A DNA stretch of 16,285 nt from Elusimicrobia bacterium CG06_land_8_20_14_3_00_38_11 (GTDB taxonomy: Bacteria; Elusimicrobiota; UBA8919), in contig PEVQ01000061.1 in the NCBI GenBank assembly GCA_002780205.1, forward strand, positions 3,128 through 19,412, in the 5' to 3' direction. The notes under the pieces were generated by a model. It had not been told where the DNA came from, ran no database searches, and was given only the letters and a program-made list of their open reading frames with translations. Each line of letters begins with the position of its first letter. Positions within the stretch are counted from its first letter, which is position 1. Below are positions 1-6,881 of the stretch, piece by piece. The translations under genes and the position numbers were made by a program.

Positions 1-810
1 TTCCGATGCCAGATTACGGACTCTTGAAATATACGAAACCCGCTGGCTGACGGAAATAGCTCGGCGGGCGTCTAAAAGATTAAATGTATGCGATGTCTTC
101 ATAACAAAATCATAAGCGGGCAGAATTAAATTTTTTGCGAGCAATTGTTTGCATTCTTTTTCATATCTGTCAAAAAGTTCCCTAAGTAAATCAACATCCG
201 CTGCCTCAAAATTATATTTTGAGAATTGCTTTTCGTCCTCAAGATGAATATCTCCGTAAGTCAGATCGTCGTTCCACATTATTTCGTAGACCGATTTTTT
301 CTTCTGAATGTACATCGCGATGCGTTCAAGCCCGTAGGTAATTTCAGCCGTTATCGGGTTCAATTCAATTCCTGCAATGTTCTGAAAATATGTGAACTGG
401 GTTATCTCCATCCCGTCGCACCAGACCTCCCAACCGAGACCGGATGCGCCGAGTGTCGGACTTTCCCAATCGTCTTCTACGAAACGAATATCATGCTTTT
501 CCGGATTGAGCCCGAGGGCTTTTAACGACGAAAAATATATTTTCTGAATATCCTTCGGCGGTGGCTTTATAACGACCTGATACTGATAATAGTGCTGGAG
601 ACGGTTCGGATTTTCACCGTATCTGCCGTCGGTAGGCCGACGGGACGGCTCCACATAACAGGCAGACCAAGGTGTCTCGCCAAGACAGCGCAGGAAAGTA
701 GCGGGATTGAAAGTCCCTGCGCCTTTTTCAATATCGTAGGGTTGGACAATCACACAGCCCTGCTTAGCCCAAAATTTCGTCAACGATAAAATAATTTCCT
801 GGAAGTTCAT
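1..810 (-). CDS. glyQ: Glycyl-tRNA synthetase alpha subunit (3' end beyond window)
   Basis: Catalytic alpha subunit of the bacterial alpha2-beta2 glycyl-tRNA synthetase, which charges tRNA-Gly in the cytoplasm together with GlyS. Reading from the ATG at 810 gives 270 uninterrupted codons to the window edge. The family is about 290 residues, so only a short C-terminal piece is missing. Diagnostic stretches are KFWAKQGCVIVQPYD (residues 12-26), GAGTFNPATFLRCLG (30-44), YVEPSRRPTDGRYGENPNR (52-70), LQHYYQYQVVIKP (71-83), ESPTLGASGLGWEVW (116-130) and GMEITQFTYFQ (133-143). This is the class II heterotetrameric type, not the dimeric glyS type. It follows recO with a 61-base gap containing tandem repeats. 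No Shine-Dalgarno sequence is visible; the bases before the ATG are AT-rich. A glyS gene is expected just beyond position 1. Confidence 0.97.
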   Translation of the reverse strand, partial: MNFQEIILSLTKFWAKQGCVIVQPYDIEKGAGTFNPATFLRCLGETPWSACYVEPSRRPTDGRYGENPNRLQHYYQYQVVIKPPPKDIQKIYFSSLKALGLNPEKHDIRFVEDDWESPTLGASGLGWEVWCDGMEITQFTYFQNIAGIELNPITAEITYGLERIAMYIQKKKSVYEIMWNDDLTYGDIHLEDEKQFSKYNFEAADVDLLRELFDRYEKECKQLLAKNLILPAYDFVMKTSHTFNLLDARRAISVSQRVSYISRVRNLASE

Positions 811-860
811 TTTAATACAAGTGATTACGTGACTAAGTGATTAGTAAAATAGAAATTAAC

Positions 861-895
861 CACTTATTTACTTATCCACTTATCCACTTATCCAC
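861..895. repeat. 8-bp tandem repeat (cacttatc, about 4.4 copies) at the recO end
   Basis: Units run 861-868, 869-876, 877-884 and 885-892, plus a partial unit at 893-895; the third and fourth are identical and the first two differ by one base or so. On the coding strand the unit reads GATAAGTG. The array encodes the last residues of RecO and its TAA stop (872-874 on the plus strand). Next to it, 824-849 carries a looser set of related words (AAGTGATTA twice), partly in inverted orientation, filling the gap before glyQ. Unit length is not a multiple of three, so copy-number change would alter the RecO tail. Confidence 0.85.
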
Positions 896-1396
896 CGTCT
901 TTAACGGATATGCCAGATGTTCCTGCAAACTTCGTTCTATCGGCACATCCGCTTTTACTCCAAAACCCGTAAGATGTAAAAGTTTTTTAGTAAAATCTTC
1001 GGTTTGACTTAAATTATTTTTATTTATGAGTTCAAGTTTCTCTTTCAGCAAAAAAAATTTTTCGGCGTTTGGCTGCCTATCGGGCGTTAAGGCATCAAGA
1101 ACCTCGCAAATATAACACGCCTCATAATATTTTTGTACATTGTACCGAATTAACGGGTTAGGGTCAAGTATTACGCCTCCCGTAATTTTTCCGAATGCAG
1201 CGTGCTGTCTCAAAAAAAGACGATATTCAGCCAAAACAAAAAGTTCCGTCAGCGATGTCAGTTTCGCACGCGGTTTTTTCACGCTTCTTGCATGTGCTTT
1301 TATTTTCCCGAAATCCTTTGTGTAAAGCGTCAGGAGACGGTCGTATTCGCGGAAATCACTTTTTCTGATAACGATTGCCTGTACATTATAAATCAT
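872..1396 (-). CDS. recO: Compact DNA repair protein RecO
   Basis: RecO works with RecR (and RecF) to load RecA on gapped single-stranded DNA and to anneal strands. The N-terminal OB-fold part is clear: residues 1-35 (QAIVIRKSDFREYDRLLTLY, then DFGKIKAHARSVKK) and LTSLTELFVLAEYR (46-59). A helical part follows with YYEACYICEVLDALTPD (90-106). The protein has 174 residues against about 240 for typical RecO. After LLHLTGFGVKAD (139-150), where most family members enter the cysteine zinc finger, the sequence moves directly to a tail (LQEHLAYPLKT, 157-167) that resembles the usual C-terminus. The zinc-finger segment therefore seems absent. The last seven residues and the stop lie in the 8-bp tandem repeat. 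The ATG overlaps the mgtE stop as ATGA. Family assignment is secure; functional completeness is uncertain. Confidence 0.88.
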   Translation of the reverse strand: MIYNVQAIVIRKSDFREYDRLLTLYTKDFGKIKAHARSVKKPRAKLTSLTELFVLAEYRLFLRQHAAFGKITGGVILDPNPLIRYNVQKYYEACYICEVLDALTPDRQPNAEKFFLLKEKLELINKNNLSQTEDFTKKLLHLTGFGVKADVPIERSLQEHLAYPLKTVDKWISG

Positions 1397-2772
1397 AAAA
1401 GCAGCCAGGTCGCAAGGCCGAGATATGTGGTAACACCGACTATATCTGTAAATGTTGCTATAAGCGGACCTGTTGCGGTAGCAGGGTCAACGCCGATTTT
1501 TCTGAAAAAAAACGGTTCAATGCCGCCGGCAGTGGATGCAACCGTTAAAGCAGCCGTCATCGCCATAACAATTACCAGTGCAAATTTCAAACCGAGTTCC
1601 GGATACATAATAAGGGATACTATGGCGGCAAATAATCCGTAAAACAAACCCATAAAAACTCCGACTTTTAATTCAAGAAATCCAACGCGCCACACCTCGC
1701 TGTCTTTTATTTCTCCGGTTGCAAGAGCGCGGACCGATATCGTTGACGATTGCGTTCCGACATTATTTCCCATAGCGGCAATCAACGGAGAAAATGACGC
1801 AAGCGCAATGATACTCTGCAGCGTAGGGTTATAATGTTTAATAACATTTGAAACTAAAATTTCACCGAAGCATGTAGCAACCAGCCAAGGCAGACGGAGT
1901 TTTGCCACGCTGGTAGCCGAAAGTTTCGTAAGTTCTTTCGGGCTGGTGCCTGCCATCTTTGTCATATCTTCCGTCGCTTCCTGATTTATAACATCCACAA
2001 CATCGTCAATTGTTATAACACCTATTAAATGATTTTCATCGTCTACAACCGGTGCGGCAGTCAAATCGTATTTTGAAAAAAGTTTTGCGACATCTTCCTG
2101 GTCTGCAGTTGATTTTATTTTTATCAACCGGACGGGCGACATAATTTCTGAAATTTTTATATCCTGCGGGGCAGAAATCAAACGGCGAAGCGTTACACCT
2201 CCAATAAGCAAATTTTTATCGTCAATAACATACATAGCATAAATTGTAACGATTCTGTGAAGTCGGGCACAGGCCTGAATTTTTTCAAGCGCTTGTTTTG
2301 CCGTCACTTGCGATGTAATAGTTATGAAATCAGTTGACATCAACCTGCCGGCTGTATGTTCGGGATATTCGGCAATTTTTCTAACTACCTCAACATCCTC
2401 TTTTTTAAGAAGTGCGGACATTTTTTTCCGGATTCTATCTGGAAGATTTTTGAAAAGTTTTGCCTTCTCATCGGATGCCATATCCGTCAATAGTTCGGAA
2501 ATTGATCTGTCTTCAAGATTGTTTAATATGAATGTTTGCTCTTCAAAATCCAGTTCTTCAAAAATTTCAATCGCCCGTCTTATCTCCGATAGTTTGAAAA
2601 CAAGAAGTTTCTCCTGCGGGGTGAACCTGTTCCATCCTTCGGCAATGTCAACAGGATGAATTCCTTTCAGCAGTTTTTTTAATTCGGGAAAATTCTTTTC
2701 TAAAATGAGTTCTTTAATCTCCGGTAAGAACAAAGCCCAAGTCTGAATATTATTCTTTTTCATATACATCAT
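1393..2772 (-). CDS. mgtE: Magnesium transporter MgtE
   Basis: Mg2+-gated magnesium channel of the inner membrane, working as a homodimer. It has 459 residues with full family architecture: MgtE N domain (about 27-128), a pair of CBS domains (about 140-265, with YPEHTAGRLMST at 136-147 and LIGVITIDDVVDVI at 249-262), then about five membrane helices (290-459). Pore-region signatures are PLIAAMGNNVGTQSS (329-343) and GVDPATATGPLIATFTDIVG (427-446), including an Asp in the last motif that in Thermus MgtE lines the Mg2+ site. ATG codons at 2772, 2769 and 2763 are all possible starts and none has a clear Shine-Dalgarno sequence. It follows a CNNM/CorC-type gene, so magnesium import and a second magnesium-linked transporter are adjacent. 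A repeat-filled gap lies upstream; recO overlaps its stop. Confidence 0.97.
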   Translation of the reverse strand: MMYMKKNNIQTWALFLPEIKELILEKNFPELKKLLKGIHPVDIAEGWNRFTPQEKLLVFKLSEIRRAIEIFEELDFEEQTFILNNLEDRSISELLTDMASDEKAKLFKNLPDRIRKKMSALLKKEDVEVVRKIAEYPEHTAGRLMSTDFITITSQVTAKQALEKIQACARLHRIVTIYAMYVIDDKNLLIGGVTLRRLISAPQDIKISEIMSPVRLIKIKSTADQEDVAKLFSKYDLTAAPVVDDENHLIGVITIDDVVDVINQEATEDMTKMAGTSPKELTKLSATSVAKLRLPWLVATCFGEILVSNVIKHYNPTLQSIIALASFSPLIAAMGNNVGTQSSTISVRALATGEIKDSEVWRVGFLELKVGVFMGLFYGLFAAIVSLIMYPELGLKFALVIVMAMTAALTVASTAGGIEPFFFRKIGVDPATATGPLIATFTDIVGVTTYLGLATWLLL

Positions 2773-2791
2773 AGAAGCAGATTTACGCAGA

Positions 2792-2863
2792 TGTCATGTT
2801 GAGCGGTAGCGAAACATCTCGCTTTGAGATTCTTCACTTCATTTCATTCCGTTCAGAATGACA
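2792..2863. repeat. REP-like palindromic repeat (TGTCAT...ATGACA)
   Basis: The 131-base gap between the CNNM gene and mgtE is mostly one imperfect palindrome. Outer arms are TGTCATGTTGAGCGG (2792-2806) and CCGTTCAGAATGACA (2849-2863). The centre is a small hairpin ATCTC-gcttt-GAGAT (2816-2830). From memory, this wording (AGATTCTTC...TCAGAATGACA) resembles dispersed repeats seen in many unrelated bacterial genomes. No transposase is nearby. It lies in the mgtE leader and could form a stem in the mRNA. The remainder, 2864-2893, holds CGCGTAATTCCGCG-type words related to the other repeat family in this window. Confidence 0.75.
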
Positions 2864-2904
2864 CCTCCGCGTAATTCCGCGTTGTGTTCAGCGTTTATCC
2901 GCTT

Positions 2905-3927
2905 CTATTCCTTAAACAAGTCCGCTACATCGTACTCGTCCAAAATTTCGCCGAAAACTTCTTCAATAATATCTTCAATAGTGACAAGTCCTAAAATTTT
3001 ACCTTCGGGATTTTTTACAACCACGAGATGCGTCTCGCCTTTTTTGAACTGCCTCATTAGTTCGTTGACTTTTTTTTCTTCATCTACAAATATTACCGGA
3101 CGCAATAAATCATCAACGGTAAAAACGGCGCCGCCTCGCCACATATCCAAAAGGTCATGGACATAAATTATCCCTATGACATTGTCGGAATTGTCTTTGT
3201 AAATAGGGACACGTGAATGTCCAGTTTCAACAATCAGGTCAACAAATTTTTCCCGTTCCGTGTCAAAATTCACCATTTCTATTTTATTGCGCGGAGTCAT
3301 AATTGATTTCGCCGTTATCTGAGAAAACTTTAAGATGGAATGCATCATTTGCTTGGTTTCCGTCCCGAAAATCCCGGTTTCATGACCGACGGAAATCATG
3401 GTTTTCATATCGTCAATCGTAAGCACGGGTAATTTTTTTTCGCCGGATTTTCCCACCACGATACCGCCTATAATAACAAACAGTTTGGTTAAAGGCGACA
3501 GCATCTTGTCTATGTAATATAAAGGCATAATGGAAAAAATTACAAGTTTTTCGGCATTGTGAATTGCAAAAATTTTAGGCGAGACCTCGCCGAATATGAT
3601 TACAATAATGGTAACGCAAACAGTTGAAATCGAAATCGCCGCGCCCCTGCTTACTATGTTCAATTCGGCTATTTTTATAGCCATTGAAGTGGCGAGCGCC
3701 GAGGACAGAATAGCAACGGTATTTATACCTATCAGCAGCGTCGTCAGAAGTTTATTCGGATCTTCCAGCCATAACTTCAACCCTCTGGCTTTTTTAGGCA
3801 GTTCTGAAATTAGTTTTTTTATCCGCATTCTTGAAAGACTGATGAGTGCCGTTTCCGACGCGGAAAAAAACGCAGCAGAAATAAAAAGCAACAAAAGAAT
3901 TCCTATATGCAAGATGAAATAAAACAT
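2905..3927 (-). CDS. CNNM/CorC (HlyC) family membrane protein with CBS pair, no C-terminal CorC domain
   Basis: Inner-membrane protein of the DUF21-CBS family. Characterised members (CNNM, bacterial CorC) are linked to sodium-dependent Mg2+ export; the hemolysin label is historical. The DUF21 membrane part is residues 1-155, with AAFFSASETALISLSRMRI (18-36), LLIGINTVAILSSALATS (64-81) and FGEVSPKIFA (112-121). The CBS pair is about 200-330: IMTPRNKIEMV (209-219), GHSRVPIYK (236-244), LGLVTIEDIIEEVFGEI (312-328). It ends at residue 340, right after the CBS pair. Most relatives have about 420 residues and a C-terminal transporter-associated (CorC_HlyC) domain, absent here. AGGAG (plus strand 3939-3943), 11 bases before the ATG and inside ybeY, supports this start. 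It overlaps the ybeY end by 25 bases. The mgtE neighbour fits a role in Mg2+ balance. Confidence 0.92.
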   Translation of the reverse strand: MFYFILHIGILLLLFISAAFFSASETALISLSRMRIKKLISELPKKARGLKLWLEDPNKLLTTLLIGINTVAILSSALATSMAIKIAELNIVSRGAAISISTVCVTIIVIIFGEVSPKIFAIHNAEKLVIFSIMPLYYIDKMLSPLTKLFVIIGGIVVGKSGEKKLPVLTIDDMKTMISVGHETGIFGTETKQMMHSILKFSQITAKSIMTPRNKIEMVNFDTEREKFVDLIVETGHSRVPIYKDNSDNVIGIIYVHDLLDMWRGGAVFTVDDLLRPVIFVDEEKKVNELMRQFKKGETHLVVVKNPEGKILGLVTIEDIIEEVFGEILDEYDVADLFKE

Positions 3928-4322
3928 TTAAGAATACTCTCCTGTTTTTCCCACATAATTTTTTTGGCTTTTTCAGTATAATCTGTGTAGTCATTCGCGT
4001 GCAAAATACCGTGAATTACCAATCGTAAAATTTCCCTATAAAAATCCTGCTTGTAAAACTTTGCGTTACCTTTTGCCGTCTCAGCAGATATGAAAATATC
4101 GGCGCTTTTCGGCGAATTTTTAAACGATAAAACATCCGTAGGGCGGTCGGTTTTGCGAAAATTTTTATTGAGTTTTTTTATTTTTTTATCGTCCGTGAAA
4201 ATTACGCTGTATGTATTTGCCCTTGATAACCTCAACTTATTTTCGATACCGGGCAGATAACTTCTGATTTTAAAAAGATTCAATTTTATAACGTTCTGAT
4301 CGTTAAAAATTTGTATCGCCAT
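3903..4322 (-). CDS. ybeY: Endoribonuclease YbeY (rRNA maturation factor), His-His-Asp variant
   Basis: YbeY is a metal-dependent endoribonuclease involved in 16S rRNA 3'-end maturation and ribosome quality control. The 139 residues match the family throughout: IFTDDKKIKKLNKNFRKTDR (41-60), PTDVLSF (61-67), and the metal-binding region VIHGILHANDYTDYTEKA (102-119) followed by KIMWEKQESIL (121-131). The usual ligand pattern is H-x3-H-x5-H. Here it is H104-x3-H108-x5-D114, so the third histidine is an aspartate. From memory, a similar H-to-D change (GYKDK-like ending) occurs in Bacteroidota, so activity is plausible. The order phoH, PgpH-like, ybeY, CNNM is a common bacterial cluster. No Shine-Dalgarno sequence precedes the ATG; the 65-base gap upstream is filled by a palindromic repeat. 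The stop lies inside the CNNM gene start. Confidence 0.93.
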   Translation of the reverse strand: MAIQIFNDQNVIKLNLFKIRSYLPGIENKLRLSRANTYSVIFTDDKKIKKLNKNFRKTDRPTDVLSFKNSPKSADIFISAETAKGNAKFYKQDFYREILRLVIHGILHANDYTDYTEKAKKIMWEKQESILKCFISSCI

Positions 4323-4330
4323 TTATTTAG

Positions 4331-4416
4331 AACGCAGATTACGCAAAGAAAATACACGGAAAACGCAGAAAAACAATTCTGTGTAATCTATTTTTCATTC
4401 TGTGTAATCTGTGTTT
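4331..4416. repeat. Palindromic CTGTGTAAT-type repeat across the end of the pgpH-like gene
   Basis: Left arm AACGCAGATTACGCA begins at 4331; the right arm ends as TGTGTAATCTGTGTT (4401-4415). The arms are complementary if G-T pairs are allowed, so a plus-strand RNA would pair fully and a minus-strand RNA would have A-C mismatches. Between them are a second copy of ATTCTGTGTAATCT (4377-4390) and words such as TACACGGAAAACGCAG. The element fills the whole gap between ybeY and the pgpH-like gene and also encodes the last nine residues of the latter (ETQITQNEK) and its stop. Confidence 0.8.
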
Positions 4417-5872
4417 CCTCGGGATATTCTATTCTTGAATGATAAATCCCCGCGAGGACGCTTACAAACTTTTCGGAAATTTTACTCAAATCTGCAAGCG
4501 TTAATTCCACATCCTGCAACTGACCGTCTATAAACTTATTATTGATTATTTTATGAACCATATCCTGCAATTGGGAAAAACTTGCGTCTTCAAGAGTTCG
4601 CGACGCCGCCTCCACTGAATCGGCGAGCATTATAATAGCCGACTCCTTCGTTTTGGGACGGGGACCGGGATACCTGTAGACGGATTTCTCCGAATCCGCG
4701 ATACCGCTTTCAAGCGCTTTCATATAAAAATAATGGACCAGGGATGTCCCGTGATGCTGACGAACGATATCAATAACAACTTTGTCAATTCCGTATTCTT
4801 TCATAAGACGCTCGCCTTCTTTTACATGCGAAATAACCACGAGAGACGACATCTGCGATTTCAAATCTTCGTGCTTTGAGGTAACTGCCGACTGGTTTTC
4901 TATAAAATACTCCGGCATTGTAATCTTTCCGACATCGTGATAGTAAGCCCCTACGCGGCATAAAAGCGGGTTGGCGCCTACATCGTCTGCGGCGGCCTCG
5001 GCAAGCGATGCGACCATCAAAGAATGGTGATAACTTCCGGGGGCTTCAAGCATCAAGCGTTTCAGCAGCGGCTGGTTGAAGTCACCGAGTTCCAAAAGAC
5101 GAATTGATGTTGTTTTAGAAAAAAATTTTTCAAGATACGGAAGAAATGCAGATGAGAGCATAACGGAAAAAACGCCGCTGACGGCGCCCCACATTACCGA
5201 CGGCAGAAACATTTTTGCCGCCCAACCCTCAAGAAGTCCGACGGAAGTAATAACGACGATATTGGTCAAAATTATGTAATAGCCGATTTTGATGAGGTCG
5301 TGTCTGTTTCTAACTTTTGCGGATGTAAAAATTCCGACCATACAACCAAGATATGAAACCAAAAATGCCGAGATGGAAAATTCTTTAAATAAAATTCCGG
5401 AAAAAATGCTTACTATCAAACTACTGAGTATCGCAATTGACGGCGAAATCAGAAGCGTCACTAAAATTGCAACTGCCGGAGCCGGTATGGCCCACGCAGG
5501 AAGACCGCAAATTTTCAACGCACCCGACAGAAAAATGACGAATATCAGAATAAACCCGACGAGCATTACGCTTTCGTCGTCATTAATAAACTCGGCCTGT
5601 GATTTCCATATGTAAATTACGGAAAGCGTCATAACCGCCGCAAGAAAGAGCACAAGTCCCAAAACGCCGGTTAAGTTTAACCCGAGTTCAAACGAAATTG
5701 TTAGAACCAAACTTACATAAATAAAAACGGCTATTACGCCTGTCGGAATATGAATGTCCTTTTTGAAAATCTCAGGATTGAACTTCATTTTTCCCGACGG
5801 CGATACTTTTTCCGTCCACAGAAGAATTTTTTTAATCGGTCCTTTTATGATTTTTTTTACAAAATTTAACAT
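4388..5872 (-). CDS. PgpH-like membrane HD phosphodiesterase (compact 7TMR-HD)
   Basis: Resembles PgpH, the membrane cyclic-di-AMP phosphodiesterase. Starting at the ATG at 5872 gives 494 residues. An upstream GTG at 6001 stays open but would add 43 residues translated from repeat DNA and the end of phoH, so I reject it. Residues about 43-250 form several membrane helices. The cytosolic HD domain (about 265-480) has APGSYHHSLMVASLAEAA (277-294), AYYHDVGK (309-316; H312 and D313 are the HD pair), ISHV with H349, RQHHG (371-375), YPGPRPKTKES (401-411) and LADSVEAASR (416-425). The large N-terminal extracytoplasmic 7TMR-HDED domain of full-length PgpH (about 700 residues) is absent. The final residues (ETQITQNEK) come from a repeat element. 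Substrate is inferred from family. It lies between phoH and ybeY, its common position. Confidence 0.88.
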   Translation of the reverse strand: MLNFVKKIIKGPIKKILLWTEKVSPSGKMKFNPEIFKKDIHIPTGVIAVFIYVSLVLTISFELGLNLTGVLGLVLFLAAVMTLSVIYIWKSQAEFINDDESVMLVGFILIFVIFLSGALKICGLPAWAIPAPAVAILVTLLISPSIAILSSLIVSIFSGILFKEFSISAFLVSYLGCMVGIFTSAKVRNRHDLIKIGYYIILTNIVVITSVGLLEGWAAKMFLPSVMWGAVSGVFSVMLSSAFLPYLEKFFSKTTSIRLLELGDFNQPLLKRLMLEAPGSYHHSLMVASLAEAAADDVGANPLLCRVGAYYHDVGKITMPEYFIENQSAVTSKHEDLKSQMSSLVVISHVKEGERLMKEYGIDKVVIDIVRQHHGTSLVHYFYMKALESGIADSEKSVYRYPGPRPKTKESAIIMLADSVEAASRTLEDASFSQLQDMVHKIINNKFIDGQLQDVELTLADLSKISEKFVSVLAGIYHSRIEYPEETQITQNEK

Positions 5873-5878
5873 ATAAAT

Positions 5879-5975
5879 CACGGAACTAACACGGAATTCC
5901 GCTAAAGCGGGACACGGAACTGACTCGGAACTATTCTGTGTCTGTTCCGTGTTTTGTTCCGCGTCTGTTCTGTGG
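5879..5975. repeat. Palindromic ACACGGAAC-type repeat between phoH and the pgpH-like gene
   Basis: Words CACGGAAC / CGGAAC recur in the left part (5879-5886, 5914-5919, 5925-5930), and their complements GTTCCG / GTTCTG recur in the right part (5944-5949, 5955-5960, 5967-5972), making an imperfect long palindrome. A neat hairpin CCGC-taaa-GCGG sits at 5899-5910. The right half encodes the C-terminal 11 or so residues of PhoH and its stop codon, while the left half lies in the leader of the pgpH-like gene and removes any recognisable ribosome site there. Confidence 0.8.
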
Positions 5976-6881
5976 TTTTTTCTCCCATTTTTCAAATGCA
6001 CCGACTATTTTTCTGACGAGCCCGTGCCTTAAAACGTCTTTTTGGGTAAAATTCACAAATTTTATCCGGTCAACAGAACGCAAAATCTCCGTCGCGAGAA
6101 CAAGTCCGGATGACTTTTTATTTTCAAAATCAATCTGGGTTATATCGCCGGTTATCACCGCTTTTGAACCGCTTCCGAGACGGGTCAGAAACATTTTCAT
6201 CTGCTCAAGCGTAGTATTCTGTGCTTCGTCTAAAATTACAAAAGCATCGTCAAGAGTTCTGCCTCTCATATAGGCAAGCGGGACTATGTCAATAACCCCC
6301 TCGCTTTTATATCTTGTGAAATGATGAGGACCGACAAGCGTGTAAAATGCGTCAAAAAGCGGAGTGAGATACGGGTTGACCTTTTCATAAAAATCGCCGG
6401 GGAGAAACCCGAGTTTTTCTCCCGCTTCAACTATCGGCCTCGTTAAAACAACCCTTGAAATTTTATTTTCTTTCAATAATTTTACCGCTTGAGCAACCGC
6501 AAGAAATGTCTTGCCGGTGCCGGCGGGACCAACCGCAAAAACCATATCATATTCATTCATCGCTTCAACATATTCTTCCTGATGAGCAGTTCTCGGTTTT
6601 ATCGGTTTGCCTCTGTCACTAACTATAATTGCATCGGCTGGAGTCACAGAAATAAACTGCCCGATATCGTCGGTCCCCTGTTTTTGTCTCATCATAATAT
6701 TCTTTAACGCATACTCGGCATTGTCCACATTTTTTTTGCGGCCTCTTATGGTTATTTCGCTGCCGCGTGCAAAAATTTTTACATTGAATCTTTTTTCTAA
6801 AAGTTTCAGGTTCTCGTCGTATTCGCCGAAAAGCGACAACGCCTCGTCGGATGTGCCGATATGAATTTTTCTGTCTATCAT
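5931..6881 (-). CDS. phoH: PhoH-family ATPase (PhoH/YbeZ type)
   Basis: Cytoplasmic ATPase of the PhoH (YbeZ) family, thought to act in RNA metabolism with YbeY. It has 316 residues. The N-terminal part (1-65) resembles a KH-like RNA-binding domain (RFNVKIFARGSEITIRGRKK, 31-50). The ATPase core has Walker A GPAGTGKT (118-125), LTRPIVEAGEKLGFLPGDF (146-164), Walker B VILDEAQN (215-222), SKAVITGDITQIDF (239-252) and a terminal FTQKDVLRHGLVRKIV. The tail after KWEKKPQ is hydrophilic and encoded by a repeat element, so it is probably not conserved. The ATG overlaps the LysM-gene stop (ATGA), implying translational coupling. A PgpH-like gene and ybeY follow in the same order as in many bacteria. 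Confidence 0.96.
   Translation of the reverse strand: MIDRKIHIGTSDEALSLFGEYDENLKLLEKRFNVKIFARGSEITIRGRKKNVDNAEYALKNIMMRQKQGTDDIGQFISVTPADAIIVSDRGKPIKPRTAHQEEYVEAMNEYDMVFAVGPAGTGKTFLAVAQAVKLLKENKISRVVLTRPIVEAGEKLGFLPGDFYEKVNPYLTPLFDAFYTLVGPHHFTRYKSEGVIDIVPLAYMRGRTLDDAFVILDEAQNTTLEQMKMFLTRLGSGSKAVITGDITQIDFENKKSSGLVLATEILRSVDRIKFVNFTQKDVLRHGLVRKIVGAFEKWEKKPQNRRGTKHGTDTE

Noticed and set aside
226..525. Plus-strand 99-codon open frame within glyQ
   Set aside because: Lies opposite an intact, highly conserved GlyQ reading frame.
861..895. CRISPR array
   Set aside because: The 7-8 bp units in this window are head-to-tail with no spacers, and no cas gene is present.
1202..1642. Plus-strand 146-codon open frame across the recO and mgtE ends
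   Set aside because: Antisense to two recognisable genes, with no family signature of its own.
2773..2904. Magnesium riboswitch in the mgtE leader
   Set aside because: The structure is explained by a dispersed palindromic repeat, and I see no M-box or mgtA-type motif.
5873..6001. N-terminal extension of the PgpH-like protein from a GTG at 6001
   Set aside because: The added 43 residues are repeat-derived and overlap phoH. The ATG at 5872 begins a normal basic-then-membrane N-terminus.
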